The position numbers and the translations under genes were made by a program. A DNA stretch of 64,000 nt, from contig CP136065.1 in NCBI GenBank assembly GCA_032622095.1, positions 247,503,474 to 247,567,473 of the forward strand, read 5' to 3'. The stretch is from Siphonodentalium dalli. Lineage: Eukaryota; Mollusca; Scaphopoda; Gadilida; Siphonodentaliidae. Position 1 is the first letter of the stretch. The number at the start of each line of letters is the position of its first letter. The notes under the pieces are model-generated. The model did not search any database, was not told the origin of the DNA, and saw nothing but the letters and a program-made list of their open reading frames with translations. Below, in pieces: positions 1 through 12,540 of this stretch.

Positions 1-133
1 CAAGCCACATTCCCTTTTTACATGACGTATGTCGGCTGGTTGGTTTTCCGGCCAGCTGGGTTATAGCCATTTATGCGTTGGCCAGAAAACCGGCCAATTT
101 TCCTGCCAACCGGGTTCAAAGGTTTTAATTCAC
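1..133. other. Left edge, probable BTBD17 intron or upstream sequence
   Basis: No coding exon is visible. Two copies of a ccggcca-containing word in opposite orientation (about 46-55 and 82-100) suggest the remnant of another palindromic repeat. Short open frames here are not coding-like. Confidence 0.3.
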
Positions 134-533
134 TTAACCCTTTACCCAACAGAACGGCCCTGTGCCAATGCATTCTCTTATATATGCGAGTCGACCATAG
201 GTCGCCTTGCATATATAAGAGAATGCATTGGCTTAACACATTAAAAATTATAAAATTGTTAAAGAATGTAAGAAAAAATGGTAAAAAGTGTTAATTTTTT
301 TTTTTTTTTAGGCCAATGCATTCTCTTATATATGCGAGGCGACCTATGGTCGACTCGCATATATAAGAGAATGCATTGGCACAGGGCATAACTGTAACTA
401 TCACAATGTGGTCAAGGAGCCGGTTCCAATGATATCCATATTTGTATGGTTTTATTGAGACAGACCGAAGATATTTTAGGCTGTTGAAGCTTTATTTGGC
501 CGGTTTTGGCCGGTTTGTTGGGTAAAGGGTTAA
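134..533 (-). mobile_element. Family A TTAA element (piggyBac-like MITE), copy A1
   Basis: Flanked by TTAA on both sides, with inverted ends CCCTTTACCCAACA. Two 67-bp hairpins at 165-231 and 313-379 face each other across an A/T-rich spacer. A conserved ~150-bp arm (gacagaccgaagatatttta) lies on one side only. Ends 64 bases before the BTBD17 acceptor. Confidence 0.85.
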
Positions 534-580
534 AACCAAATGAAAATACCTAAATCCAACTGAAATAATCTAAAATCGTT

Positions 581-597
581 GTTTTTTGTATTTGCAG
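581..597 (+). promoter_or_regulatory. 3' splice site before the BTBD17-like exon
   Basis: A T-rich tract followed by tttgcag, with AG at 596-597, places the exon start at 598, three bases before the ATG. A family A element ends only ~64 bases upstream (533), so the branch-point region lies in the short interval between them. Confidence 0.65.
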
Positions 598-600
598 GTA

Positions 601-1884
601 ATGGATGACCAGAAACAGGAGGAACAACAAGTAAGCTCCCCGGTCAGCGCAACATCCTCCGACGGCAACCACATCCTCCGTGACGAAGTCGACTTCATTA
701 GCAACGTCTCACAATTCTTCAACCAAGAATCACTCAGTGACATCCTGCTCAAAGTCGAAGACAGCAAATATTTCGGACACAAGTTCGTTCTCGCCAAATC
801 TAGTGATGTGTTCCGGACTATGTTATATGATAGCCGATTTGAGAAAAGTGAAAACTCCGGTGTTCTTGATTTGAACGAGTCTGCTGAGTGTCAGGCCGTT
901 TTTGATAAATTTTTACGTTTCTTGTACACGGCAGAAATATCCATCAACACGGATACCGCTGTGGGAATTCTGTGTCTCGCTGACAAATACAATGTAATCT
1001 CACTAAAGTCACTGTGTACGCGGTACATGGTGGAACACACGAAATCTCCAAAAGTTCACAATGCCTTGACATGGTATTCATGGGCCAAAATTCTCCACTT
1101 AGCAGACCTCATCGAGCAGTGCGCTAAAACAATAGCATGGAATGCCGAGGAGATACTACATTCGTCAGCGTGGATGTCGATGGAAGTCGACTTTGTCGAT
1201 GATATTCTGAACAATTCCAATCTCGTGATGAATAATGAATATCAGCTTTACTGCTCGGTGGTTGATTGGTTAAAACAGGAAAGTCATGTCGACCACTTAG
1301 CGAAACACGCCAAGAGGCTCCTCCCACTTATACGATTCCCGCAGCTGATGGTGACGCAGCTTTACGAAATCGAATGCAGTGATTTCGCACAAAGGTTGGA
1401 AACGTCTGAAATAATCCATGATTTAATAGGAAAGGCTTATCGATTTCGCTCTCTTTGTCCATCGCAATCAACTGTCAACATTCATTTCAACGAAAAGTTT
1501 TACTTGCCTAGAAATTACACACATCTTGTTGTTGACACAGTTCGTATGCAGAATACTATGAGGTTCGGGATTCAAGTTGACGTTCGGACTTACGTTGGCC
1601 CTGTTCCTTCCGTTACGAAGGAGGGCGACTGGAAAATTACTTACAGGAAAAATATGGAACAATGGGCGTTACAAATATACTGCCATGAATCTGCAATGGT
1701 GAGCGGTGAGGCACAGATCGAAGCGACCGTCGTTATTTATAACGAGAATGAGAAAGCGATTCAGGTTGAGCAGACGGACACGTTTATATGTACTCGCGGG
1801 AACCATCTACCACTTACAGTGAATGTCGCTTACCCGGAGGACTCAAAAACTATGGCTGTTATTATAAAGCCCATTCCAGAATAG
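601..1884 (+). CDS. BTBD17: BTB-BACK domain protein, BTBD17-like, last coding exon
   Basis: An open frame of 427 codons from ATG 601 to TAG 1882-1884. A pyrimidine-rich tract ending in a cag acceptor (AG at 596-597) lies just upstream, so this is a terminal exon starting at 598; the ATG may be the true start or an internal Met. Residues ~45-145 read as a BTB/POZ fold (SLSDILLKVE, FGHKFVLAKSSDVF, CQAVFDKFLRFLYTAEI), residues ~150-255 as a BACK domain, and the C-terminal third is a beta-rich region containing YLPRNYT and ending in AVIIKPIPE. These blocks match vertebrate BTBD17 (CAAVFDKFIRYLY, FLPRNY, LHLIVKPV), from memory of the family. Human BTBD17 is ~478 residues with a signal peptide that is not visible here, so a 5' exon probably exists left of 134. 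BTB-BACK proteins often act as homodimers or Cul3 adaptors; BTBD17 itself is poorly characterised. The family and orthologue call is strong; the molecular role is unknown. Confidence 0.9.
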   Translation: MDDQKQEEQQVSSPVSATSSDGNHILRDEVDFISNVSQFFNQESLSDILLKVEDSKYFGHKFVLAKSSDVFRTMLYDSRFEKSENSGVLDLNESAECQAVFDKFLRFLYTAEISINTDTAVGILCLADKYNVISLKSLCTRYMVEHTKSPKVHNALTWYSWAKILHLADLIEQCAKTIAWNAEEILHSSAWMSMEVDFVDDILNNSNLVMNNEYQLYCSVVDWLKQESHVDHLAKHAKRLLPLIRFPQLMVTQLYEIECSDFAQRLETSEIIHDLIGKAYRFRSLCPSQSTVNIHFNEKFYLPRNYTHLVVDTVRMQNTMRFGIQVDVRTYVGPVPSVTKEGDWKITYRKNMEQWALQIYCHESAMVSGEAQIEATVVIYNENEKAIQVEQTDTFICTRGNHLPLTVNVAYPEDSKTMAVIIKPIPE

Positions 1885-2300
1885 AGCAATAGTACTCAAT
1901 GAACTATACCATAGGTGCACGGCGCCAAAATTCGCAATTCCAGATGGAATTTACATGATCAGTTTTCTGCAGATAGTTATGAGAAAGTATATTTGTTAGA
2001 AAACCTTTTTTAATACAATTTTGGCCCAATATTTAAATAGAAAACTTCTCACCAAAATGTGGCCATTTTCAATTTGAAAATTTAATTTACTTCCTCCTCC
2101 CTATGTGGGATGGGAAATGAACTAATGATTTCATTGTATCACATTTCAGTAGGCTTATTGAAAATTTAAGTTTTTATTTTGGGTTTCTAATGTTATATAG
2201 TCTATTTAGAAAGCACGGTTTCATGGTTTATGGTTAACTATACTCTAATTTCATAAGTTCCTATTTCTGTTGAAGTCTTTAATAACAGAAAATAGTCTTA
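1885..2300 (+). other. 3' flank of the BTBD17-like gene
   Basis: Probably 3' untranslated region, AT-rich. No AATAAA is seen in the first few hundred bases, so the transcript end is not located. Confidence 0.4.
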
Positions 2301-2303
2301 CAA

Positions 2304-2491
2304 TACAGTAATGCTCTAAATAATTGACTCCTTAACCACAGCCGAATTATGGGTAACTTTTCAGGATTTAGTCAGAAATATGGCTTGTTGCATTCGATGA
2401 ATGGCAACAAGCCATATTTCTGACTAAATCCTGAAAAGTTACCCATAATTCGGCTGTGGTTAAGGAGTCGATTATTTAGAGCATTACTGTA
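2304..2491. mobile_element. Family E palindromic MITE, copy E1
   Basis: TACAGTAATGCTCTAA ends with TA borders; a 188-bp near-perfect palindrome around ggcttgttgc. TA borders suggest Tc1/mariner-type mobilisation. Confidence 0.78.
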
Positions 2492-2983
2492 GTTTCATAG
2501 TACCTTTGTTTGAACTTAAATCCACTATCATGGCACTATAATTTTAATACTTAGGGCCAATCTGGTCAGCGCTGATATTTAGAGCTAAAGGCATTAAGAA
2601 CATGAATTATATATTTGAAAATTGATCATGTGTTTCATCTTGGATTCACAGCTTCAGTGCTAATACCCCACACACTGCCTCACGCACATATTAAACTAGC
2701 TGCACCCATTTGTTAAACAATAGACAGACTTCAGTCAGGCTTTTAAATCATTTTCACCTAATTTTAACACAGGCATATTATTGATGTTGTACCCATTCCA
2801 TTAACTCTGGAAAGTTACATAGCTGGATGATTTTTGCATATAATGCTCAATAGCTATAATTTTTCAACTTGAGGGTTTTATTTTTGTAAATTTCCAAGAA
2901 CTGCTGCCAAAACAACAATCATCACCATAAGCTTATTGTGTATTAAAGACCCACTTAATTTTCGAACCACCAGATCACATTAT

Positions 2984-3345
2984 ATATAACAAATTCCATA
3001 TTTATATATACCATTTGAAAGAGGAAGCTCCAAATCATTGTATTATCAACTGATCCGGTCGAATAAACTGGGAACATTGTTTTGGTCGAGGTACTGAGGT
3101 GTGTTCTGTGATTAATTTTGATCCAGATTGTACTATAAAGTCTATAATAATCAATGGAAGGGGAATAACTCTATCTCTTAGTTTGAATTCTGATACATTC
3201 TGGATTAACAAGGGGGGAGTCTTGGAATGAATCTGAGAACCTCTATCACTTGGTGGACACTCCAAGGCCACAGCTGTTCCATATTCTGGTGGAATATATA
3301 TATTTTTGGTTCCTCTTCCAAATGGTATTATATATAATATGGGAT
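2984..3345. repeat. Imperfect inverted repeat
   Basis: atatataccatttgaaagag near 3003 faces ctcttccaaatggtattata near 3313. The ~300 bp between shows no gene. Possibly another MITE; borders unclear. Confidence 0.45.
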
Positions 3346-3475
3346 ATGTTGTGTATAATGTAATCTGGTCATTTGAAAATTATGTGGGCCTTTAATGTCC
3401 TTGCCTCCAGCATTGAACCAAATTTCCTTTCCCTTACCCACCAGTGACATCATCCATACATAGATGTTTGTATTT

Positions 3476-3660
3476 TCTTCACATAATTAACATTTAATTC
3501 CGAATGCTCAAATGTGTTTTATGATATCGCCTTTAAATTAACATTTAATTCTGAATGCCGAAACTTTTTTATGTTCTCCCCTTTAAATTAATATTTAATT
3601 ATGAATTCTGAAATGTTTTTACGATCTCCCCTTTAAATAAATTAACATTAATTCTGAATG
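3476..3660. repeat. ~60-bp imperfect tandem repeat, 3 copies
   Basis: attaacatttaattctgaat plus a ctcccctttaa segment recur three times with substitutions. Confidence 0.6.
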
Positions 3661-4093
3661 TACTGTACTCTAAATCCGTCCTTTTATGGGACCATCTCCT
3701 ATTATACTCAACAGAATATATGCAACAAATTTGAGCCATGGATTAGCCCTTTGAGTGCCAGGTCAATTTTTGTATCAACCCATATACCCTGTGCCAATGC
3801 ATTCTCTTATATATGCGAGTCGACCATAGGTCGCCTCGCATATATAAGAGAATGCATTGGCCTAACATTTTTTTTTTTTTACAATTTTGATAATTTATTC
3901 TTATATTCTTTAACAGACTTATTTTGTAGGTTTAGGGCCGATGAGATCGGCCCCTGGCACTCAAAGGGTTTGTGCAAAATACACTCATGTGCTCTATGAG
4001 TGATGTTAACAATATGGTAATTATAATGAAAATGAGTTTATGACTCGAGTATAATATGAGATGGTCCCATAAATCGCCGGATTTAGTGTACAG
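3659..4093. mobile_element. Palindromic element hosting B1
   Basis: The left arm (tgtactgtactctaaatcc ... gggaccatctcctattatactc) is matched in inverse at 4040-4093 (gagtataatatgagatggtccc ... ggatttagtgtacag). Removing B1 leaves a ~200-bp imperfect palindrome. Confidence 0.6.
3743..3972 (+). mobile_element. Family B element (single hairpin), copy B1
   Basis: Ends CCCTTTGAGTGCCAGG / CCTGGCACTCAAAGGG; target sites decayed to TTAG and TTTG. One 67-bp hairpin at 3794-3860, then a T-run and gggccgatgagatcggccc near the right end. Inserted in the loop of a palindromic element (3659-4093). Confidence 0.8.
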
Positions 4094-4389
4094 TCTCCTT
4101 TTTAAATTTCATACCATTGAAATTATAACGATACTTTGTACCAGATTATTTCTTTCATTTATCTCAAAAACAGCATGAATCACATTACTTTAAATTCTGA
4201 AAAACTGAGAAATTCTGTGTTTCGTATAGATTTTTACTTGGCTGGCTAAATCTAAAGATTGACACGAAAAATTTATGCTTGGAAATTTTGTATATATATA
4301 TTCACTATTTGAAAGGACTTTTGTGTCTGTAACAGACATACAAAATGGACCACCCTAGATGACCATGTATAGGTATAAGTTGATTCAAA

Positions 4390-4560
4390 TGTGTTGTAGA
4401 TGTGGCTTTGGTGCATATCTGATGTACATGTATGAGATAAATAGTATTTGTGGCTTTGGTGCATATCTTATGTATGAGATAAATGGTATTTGTGGCTTTG
4501 GTCTCCACGGGAAGATGCATGTGTGATATATGAAATATATTGTATTTGTGGCTTCAATCT
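4390..4560. repeat. ~53-bp imperfect tandem repeat, 3 copies
   Basis: gtatttgtggctttggtgca + tatct with tatgagataaat recurs three times. Confidence 0.6.
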
Positions 4561-5186
4561 CTGTACGAGCGATATCATGTTGCTTATGTGACAAAACACA
4601 ATAAAAGTGTTGACATATAAATGCCTCCAATTATTCAAGCCAGGTATCATGTTGACAGGCTCGGTCCGCAATTTATTGTAACAAATTCTTTTTATGTAAA
4701 GGTAAGTCAAAGAAATTCCTCAAGCCCAAATATAGATGATAAAGTCTAGAGCTGCATTAAGTTCGATAAACTACACACAAGTATTTATCAAACTATCACA
4801 TACCACTAACATATGAAAATAAGACATTGTTTTGTAAAAATTTTAATTTACAAAATAAATCGCATGTGTCCAAAACCTCTGCATGTCACGAGACCCAATT
4901 AAGTTATATATTTGAATTCAAATCTCCTTAATTAAATTTTTTGAAAGTAGAAATGGATCTCGCTCTGTTGTGTTAGTGCCCATTTCTCCGATTTAGACCA
5001 AATTTGTAAAACATCCTGAAGTGTATCTTAGAATACGACCCTGGATCAGTATAGAAGGCAACTTGGGAGACAGGGACTAGCCTAGAAGGTGACTTGGGAG
5101 ACAAATTGTACCATTTCTCCTTATTTTTGTCCAAGGCGGTGGGGGAGTGATTTCTCTCTCATATATCAGTATGCATATGTTCAAAC

Positions 5187-5510
5187 AGCATAGACTCAGA
5201 TTGAAGTTCCCAAGTGATGAATATTGTGATTTACACCCATTGGAAACCTTGATTATGCAATGTGTCATCTGCCAATTTGGGGATATAGAGAAACTGAACT
5301 GAAAAAGAAATAGAATCTGTGTGAAGAAGTTTCTTTAGAAATTTGATAATAAAGGAACTTTCCTGAGAAGATGATGCCAAAGCAGAATGAGGTCCCCAGA
5401 GGGTGAATTTATTGATGCTAGCCCACTATGCAGGATAGTGTCACTAAATTCACCCTATGTGGACCTCATTCTGCAAATGACAGACACTAAAACTCAGACT
5501 TGGTCGGCAC
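5187..5510 (-). mobile_element. Family F element, partial copy F1
   Basis: The central segment (ttgaagttccc.., cccattggaaacc..) followed by one ~98-bp palindrome at 5385-5482 (gaggtccccagagggtgaat with its inverse). The other palindrome is missing. Confidence 0.65.
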
Positions 5511-5920
5511 GGACTCCTCTTAAAACACCTAAGCTGCTGTTTACACCAGGTTCAGCTGAACTCAATTAAAATGAAGCCATTGAGTTGGAGATTGTGCATT
5601 GTTCCTACCAGGTAACTGCTACATCACTGTCGACGCTTGATACTCTTTCCTAAAGAAATTGACATGAATGGTAGCATTTACATTACAAAGGGGCGGGGTT
5701 GGGTAGAGCCTGTATTGTCATTTTCATGTCAATTTTTTAAAAACTTAGTACATATATCAACAAGCATGGGAACCTGCGCACCAGCGATTTTGAGTTTGGT
5801 CAGACTCATTTTGGCAGAGTTATTGCTCTTTTTCGACATAGAATCTATATCCTGGGACGCATCATTTGTTCGAGCCTGTATTATTTAGTGAATATGCACT
5901 AAATTACAGGCTGAAACGGG

Positions 5921-6760
5921 CTCCTTTTGGGGGCCTTTTTCAGCATCGGACGGGCCCTTTTGGGAGCCTTTATTCAGCGTCGGACGGGCCTTTTGGGAGC
6001 CTTTATTCAGCGTCTGAGGGGCCTTTTGGGAGCCTTTTTTCAGCGTCGGACGGGCCCTTTTGGGGGCCTTTATTCAGCGTCGGAGCGGCCTTTTGGGAGC
6101 CTTTATTCAGCATTGGAGTGGCCTTTTGGGAGCCTTTATTCAGCGTCTGAGGGGCCTTTTGGGAGCCTTTATTCAGCATCGGAGCGGCCTTTTGGGAGCC
6201 TTTTTTCAGCGTCGGACGGGCCCTTTTGGGGGCCTTTATTCAGCGTCGGAGCGGCCTTTTGGGAGCCTTTATTCAGCATTGGAGTGGCCTTTTGGGAGCC
6301 TTTATTCAGCGTCTGAGGGGCCTTTTGGGAGCCTTTATTCAGCATCGGAGCGGCCTTTTGGGAGCCTTTATTCAGCGTCGGAGGGGCCTTTTGGGAGCCT
6401 TTATTCAGCGTCTGAGGGGCCTTTTGGGAGCATTTATTCAGCGTCGGAGGGGCCTTTTGGGAGCCTTTATTCAGCATCGGAGCGGCCTTTTGGGAGCCTT
6501 TATTCAGCGTCTGAGGGGTCTTTTGGGAGCCTTTATTCAGCGTCGGAGGGGCCTTTTGGGAGCCTTTATTCAGCGTCGGACGGGCCTTTTGGGAACCTTT
6601 ATTCAGCGTCTGAGGGGCCTTTTGGGAGCCTTTATTCAGCGTCGGAGGGGCCTTTTGGGAGCCTTTATTCAGCGTCGGACGGGCCTTTTGGGAACCTTTA
6701 TTCAGCGTCTGAGGGGCCTTTTGGGAGCCTTTATTCAGCATCTGAGGGGCCTTTTGGACC
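5921..6760. repeat. 33-bp GC-rich tandem array, ~25 copies
   Basis: Unit ttttgggagcctttattcag + cgtcggacgggcc with variants (tctgagggg, atcggagcg, attggagtg) and blocks that repeat as higher-order groups (compare 6030-6170 with 6195-6340). Open on both strands because the unit is 11 codons. Confidence 0.9.
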
Positions 6761-7030
6761 AAAATATTCACATAGGTTCTTATTCGACTTATTTGATTCT
6801 GAAATAAGCAAAGCCCATAGTGGACTTATACCCATTATTCTGTTGAATGGCGCAGGCCACAGTGAAAACACATATACAAAGAGCATACAACTGGTCTGCA
6901 AATATTCAAATTTATTTGATTCTGAAAACACGGTTATAACCCTGAGTCACCACACCAAATTTGGTTGAAATCGGTCTTGAGGTCTGGGAGAATAATCCGA
7001 ACAAACAGACGGACAGATCCTACTCTTTTA
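6761..7030. repeat. Dispersed repeat tail after the 33-bp array
   Basis: accaaatttggttgaaatcg and gaacaaacagacggacagat are the same type of repeat. It adjoins the GC-rich array, which may have arisen within it. Confidence 0.45.
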
Positions 7031-9239
7031 CATATAGATATTGGTGTAATCAATTTCTCCTAGTTTGTAGTATAGGGATCTGAAACCCATAAATCCTTCG
7101 TTGGGGGGACATTTTGGTCAGCAACATTTTATTTAAATTTTGTTATTAATTGCATATACATGTATATGGTTATAATGGGGCATTATCAACAAAAATGACC
7201 GAAAACGCAAGCGCCCATCAAAAAGTAATAGAGCGTTTATAGACCGGTCATTTTTTTATGGGGAATCTCCTAGTTCAAATATATTTAACAAATCCGAGAA
7301 ATGTGTAGTCTTGTATTCAAATATGCAGTTTATGGCATGAGTTGGGAAGATAATTTAAGAACCCAAAGACTTAAAAGTGTTATGCTTCTGTGATCATAGG
7401 GTCTGAGTGCCATAAATTGTCAGCTAATAACACAAGTGCTGTTCTGTGCTTATTATGCACCTAACCAACATCTCCTATCCGAAGATTTTGTTATCCATAA
7501 AGGGATTTAAAAGTTCCGTCTGCATTTTAGATTGAAATGTCATTTACGCCGCGTATATCCAACATCATTTCCAATCCACATTTAAGTGTGGAATGGCTGA
7601 AAAATTATAGAATGTTATGGTACATAGGATCGGGGAGTGTTCAGGCATATAATAAAAAACAAATCTGAATTTGAACTAATTTTTTTTTAATTTTGACAAA
7701 GCAACTCAGCTAGTAACGATCTACAGTGAAGTAAAATGACAGTGATGTAACGGTGATGAGACGACAATGATAAAATGTGGACGAATTGTGCAGCAGTCTG
7801 GTTTAATGTACAAATCAAAATCACAGAGAATCCAACTCTCAGCTGCAAGTATACTCAAAATGGCTGCATTTTTCCTCGGACACCTCATTTGTTATTATAA
7901 ATTATTGTGGTGGATTTATAATAACATGGGATGACATTGAAGGCGCAGGGTTTATATTCAACTGAGTCTCAGACCATAAAGCCATCAATGTCAAACCATG
8001 CTATCGTCAATCAACCCCAAAAATGTATTTGTTCCAACAGTCTTGGTCACTCGTGACAATTTGACATTTTACTGGAAGTATGATAAAAAAATAGATGTCA
8101 AAATCTCCTATTGTCTCTTCACAACGTGCTTCACTGTGGTCATCATGAAGTAGTCTGGTGAGATATAGTGAGGTCTGTCTGTGTGGCTCAAGACATCAAT
8201 ATAGAATTTATAAAATGCTTCCTCAAAATGCCAATCAGATATTTCATACATAACTATTTCTTTACAGAAAAAGGCAATTCAGTGTAAAAAGGCATTCTCT
8301 TAGAATAATGACCCATTAGAATTCTAGCATATTGGTTTCATGATACATATTGTCAACAAAAATACAGTGTCCGAGGAAAAATCCAAATACTGATCATACA
8401 ATATGGTGGGAATGTAAGAGGAAAATTTGAATATCATAGAAGGAACATGTACTACAATACAAGAACACACAGGAAACTAGATCTTAAAACAACTATATTC
8501 ATAAAGAGGCAGGCCTGGTTTGATTGTCTTAGGGTCAAGGTTTGTATTTAATATACATCGAAAGTTTGATAAAAATATATTTCACATGGGCAAGTTTCAA
8601 CAGTAATAAGTGATATGTTCTATGAAATTTTTTATTTTTTTTTATGTCCAGAGATAGTATATTCGTATACATCTCCATTTTAATTAGAAATAAAGATAAT
8701 TGTTTCAGTTCTTTTCATCTGAAGATTTTTTTTTGGTTGAAAAATTTAGTTTTTTTTCTCATGAAAAATATCTAGAAGCATAAAAAAAGAATATTTTTTT
8801 AACATCAAAATATGAAGTGGAGATTTCAAAGTGCGCTGAACAACTTAACACGCAGCATATCTAATCAAATAATTCCAACGTAAAAATATGGTAATGGTAT
8901 CAAACATCTGGAAGATAGTTTACAATAGATTCCAGGATGATAAGTGAGACATCTGAGTTTATGGAAAAAGAAACAATTGAATGGTATTTGAACTTCTAAA
9001 TATGAGAGAGGGAGATTATGAAGCACACAGAGCCTACCCCTATAACACACACCATGTGTAATTAAATAATTTCAAAGCAATTTATTGTTGTAATATCAAA
9101 CTGTTCCAAGACCTATATAAACATACATACATCCCCCCACTGTCTTTTCCAATTTAAAATGTATCATTTTAGGCCACTTAAATTAATGAATTGGATATCA
9201 GGCAATCAAGCGTTTTGATCAACAGAGAAGGGGGATTTT
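7030..9239. other. AT-rich intergenic DNA, no gene seen
   Basis: No coding-like frame, RNA gene or clear repeat recognised. Short frames lack codon bias and splice context. Confidence 0.5.
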
Positions 9240-9598
9240 TAGTGAATGTTCCGACGACCACGATTCAATCGTAAGTGGAGGAATCGGGCCTGACGAAATC
9301 GTGGATAGTTTATTCACACGATTGCGATGTTGTCATAGATGATGATATTGTATGTTGTTCATTAGCATGCGATTGACTGCCCTACGATCATTCCAGCTAA
9401 GATTATTACGTACACACGACTGCGATTATGTCGCAAGTGGAGGTAGCCAAGGATATGCCACGATTTCGCATACAGTGCTTGATATTTTTTTTTTACTTAC
9501 GATATTGTCGTGAGCATGCGCAATCCAACTACCGGTTACTTCCTATGACGGAAATCTTTCCACTTACAATTGAATCGTGGTCGTCTAACGTTCACTTA
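9240..9598. mobile_element. Inverted-repeat element with ~40-bp ends
   Basis: The left end tagtgaatgttccgacgacc..gattcaatcgtaagtgg has its inverse at 9557-9598. The middle contains more words of the same type (acacgattgcgatgt, tacacacgactgcgatt). One copy, no coding frame. Confidence 0.65.
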
Positions 9599-9689
9599 GT
9601 TTAAAAGGATGGTCAGGGCAAGAATACAGCAACAAGAGCAGATATTGATAAATCAGATCTCTCAACAATACTCCCACCTACTATTATAT

Positions 9690-9950
9690 TTAACCCTTTC
9701 ATGACGGAAAATGCACTGGTGCAGCATTAAAGATACTGTGCCAGTGCATTCTCTTATATATGCGACTCTCCCATAAGGGACCTTGTATATATAAGAGAAT
9801 GCAATGGCTCACAAGGTCAAGGTAAATTTTGTTAGGCCAATGTATTCTAATATATGCAAAGCTCCCTATGGGAGACTGCCATATATAAGAGAATGCATTG
9901 GCACATGGTTTTCACAAAATTTCAGAAAGCTCCAGTCATGGAAGGGTTAA
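9690..9950 (+). mobile_element. Family C TTAA element, copy C1
   Basis: TTAA at both ends, ends CCCTTTCATGAC / GTCATGGAAGGG, two diverged hairpins at about 9740-9806 and 9836-9902. The adjacent ctggtgcagcattaa segment is typical of this family. Confidence 0.8.
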
Positions 9951-12540
9951 TTAATTAGGCCACAGCTACAGAGGGAAAAAACAATTTTAAAAACCCATCC
10001 AGGTCTTGTAATACCAAATGGCAATTATTCCACACAATCACTGGTGACATAAATCTCATATACATTCACTTGAAATAATTGTTTGCGATTAAAAATACAT
10101 AAAACCAACACATTAATTTCTCAATTATTCTCATTTTCCCATGTTATTACATGTATGACTGATAAAACGGTTTGTTGAGAAGTCTTACACAAACTGAGCA
10201 GCGTGGGCAATTTTAATAAAATAGCTGTCGGCGAAATTGGTGTTGCCATATTGGGATAAATTCTTTTAAACTATTTTGCTGTCAGCATGCTTTTTAGAAA
10301 ATATAAATTGTCTGAGAAATGAAACATTGACTTTGAATGGCGTGATGTATATATGGATATAACACAAATTAACCAAAAATATGTTCTTTAACAACAGCCT
10401 TAAAAATATCGGTGCCATTTCATGAGTATCACAGTAATTTTCTAGATGATATATTTATTCTTTCTTATGAATATGTTAGTTAACAATATGACGTCTAATG
10501 AAAAACAAGCATGACATATGATATAATGGTTAATGTCGGGTTCACATGATATATTCCAATATGGACTATCTTCCACCTAACAATGGGCATTTCTTGATTC
10601 TCAGATTTATACGGTAGTGGATATTATTTCAGTAATGGCAAAATAAAAACAAAAACATAGTCTTCCCGAAGAAATGCTCCATCCACATGGATTCAACAAA
10701 CAGACGGAGCACTCAGCTTGCACAAGAATTGGTTTATTTTGTGGGGAAAGATGTTAAGAACAATTTTCACAATTCCAAAATGACATATATCTCAGTTTCC
10801 TAAAGGAAAGCAACATTTGCTACCAAAATATAATGTATTTTAACTACTAAATCAACATGTTTACTGGTTCATAATATCAGCATATCGGCTTCTAATTATT
10901 GTGAATTTTGTATGCACTCAACCAATATATGACTCAGAAAAATGTCGCCTAATTTCAAGTCGTAAATGATCTTTCAATGTTAACAAATATAAGTGTAATT
11001 GTAGTTACCAAGTCTGGGGGAACCTCAAATTTGTCTAATAGATGAATTCATCTATATATTATAGCCAAATATGTCTATCAGATACCAGGATAGAAAACTT
11101 CACAAGTACATTAACCAAAGTTTGACCAGTGGAGTTTACTGATGAAAATAGCTGCCATGGTGTCTTAGACAAATTTGTCTATAAAATACAGCTGCATTCA
11201 TCTTTAGGCACATCTTTAGGCACAAAAAAAGAAGATATTTGATTCTCAGGCAATTTTTTGGGAAAATAATATAGGCGCGAGGGTTTTATTTTTATTCTGC
11301 CCATAGACTGGCATCCCAGGTCCAGAAAATGTAGGGAGAACTTTGTAATGGATATAAACTAATTTAATCTGATATAAAGAATGACAAATTATGACATTGT
11401 ACTACCCGTACATCATATAGGGATTACCTAGAATGAGATATATATTGATACGATTTTAAAATAACACCAGAGCTACATATCCGATTCATATGAAAATACG
11501 GAGCGTAAATACAGTCGAAATGAAAAGATAATGTGATCTTCCAAACTATCATAGAAAGTCTTGGTTCACTTATTCCGCTGACTAATTAGAGACTGAAAAT
11601 GTACCGCAATGGATGATTAATAATAAAACTTCAAAAAACATGGCCAATATACACCGATTGTCAAACTGAGTTTTTATTGCGCTCCGGTTTATCGTTCCCG
11701 AATTTATTTGTTATACCTGACCGCAGATCGAAATATTCAACAAATTGTGACAATATACCTGATAGTTATCATTACATATGGTCTTTTGTTGAATACCCAC
11801 GCATACACCATTGAATTCGATATTTGAAACATAACTAATTTCCATGGTACAGTTTCCTATTTTCGTATTATGCAGTGTACAACTACGGTGAAATCCAAAT
11901 CGTAATAAAATGGTCCAATGCGGGCCATCTTTTTTTATGCGGCAATGCGAGAATCAAAATTCTTTTTTGTTTTGGCCTTTTGTGGTTTTGTCAGACCTGG
12001 TAATAAATGAATTCCAGATTATTTAAAACACCAAATGTGTGATAAGTATAAAGATTCATATATTAGGAAATATTTCAAGATTTCTACAAGGTTAGACAAA
12101 TAATCATGTGAACCCCACCTTCATGGATGATGTAATATAAAGCTCTCATAAATAAATACTTATTATTATGAACATCTTCTGAAATATAGACCTGTCCCAT
12201 GCTTTTATTTACAGTCAAGGCTCAAGAACAGTAGCAGCTGTAAAAATAAATATCTTTGATACATGCTATGAATATGGAAAACTACTATGAAATGTCTTTA
12301 AAAGATGGGGAGGGGGGATGCAGGCCCAGTCTGAACACATCGAACAACTCAAAAAATTAAGCATACACATAATTGATTGGTGATGAAACTAGTCTTCATT
12401 GTTTCTACTATTAATACATTATTAACAGTCATTTGCAGTCGTGGAATTAGCCTTATTTTTTATCTATAATAAGTTGACTTGAGACAAAAAGTCCCTTAAT
12501 CTCAAGACACCAAAAAGTTGATTCTACATTAACCCCAGAC
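9951..12540. other. AT-rich intergenic DNA, no gene seen
   Basis: About 2.6 kb without recognisable genes or repeats. Remote or decayed elements may be present. Confidence 0.5.

Noticed and set aside
165-231. microRNA precursor reading of the 67-bp hairpin
   Set aside because: The loop is only three bases and the stem is near perfect, unlike animal pre-miRNAs; a small-RNA source in general is kept as a hypothesis.
6060-6968. 302-codon + strand frame and a 200-codon - strand frame over the GC-rich array
   Set aside because: The unit length is 33 bp, so absence of stops in one unit opens the whole array in that frame; both strands are open and there is no splice or promoter context.
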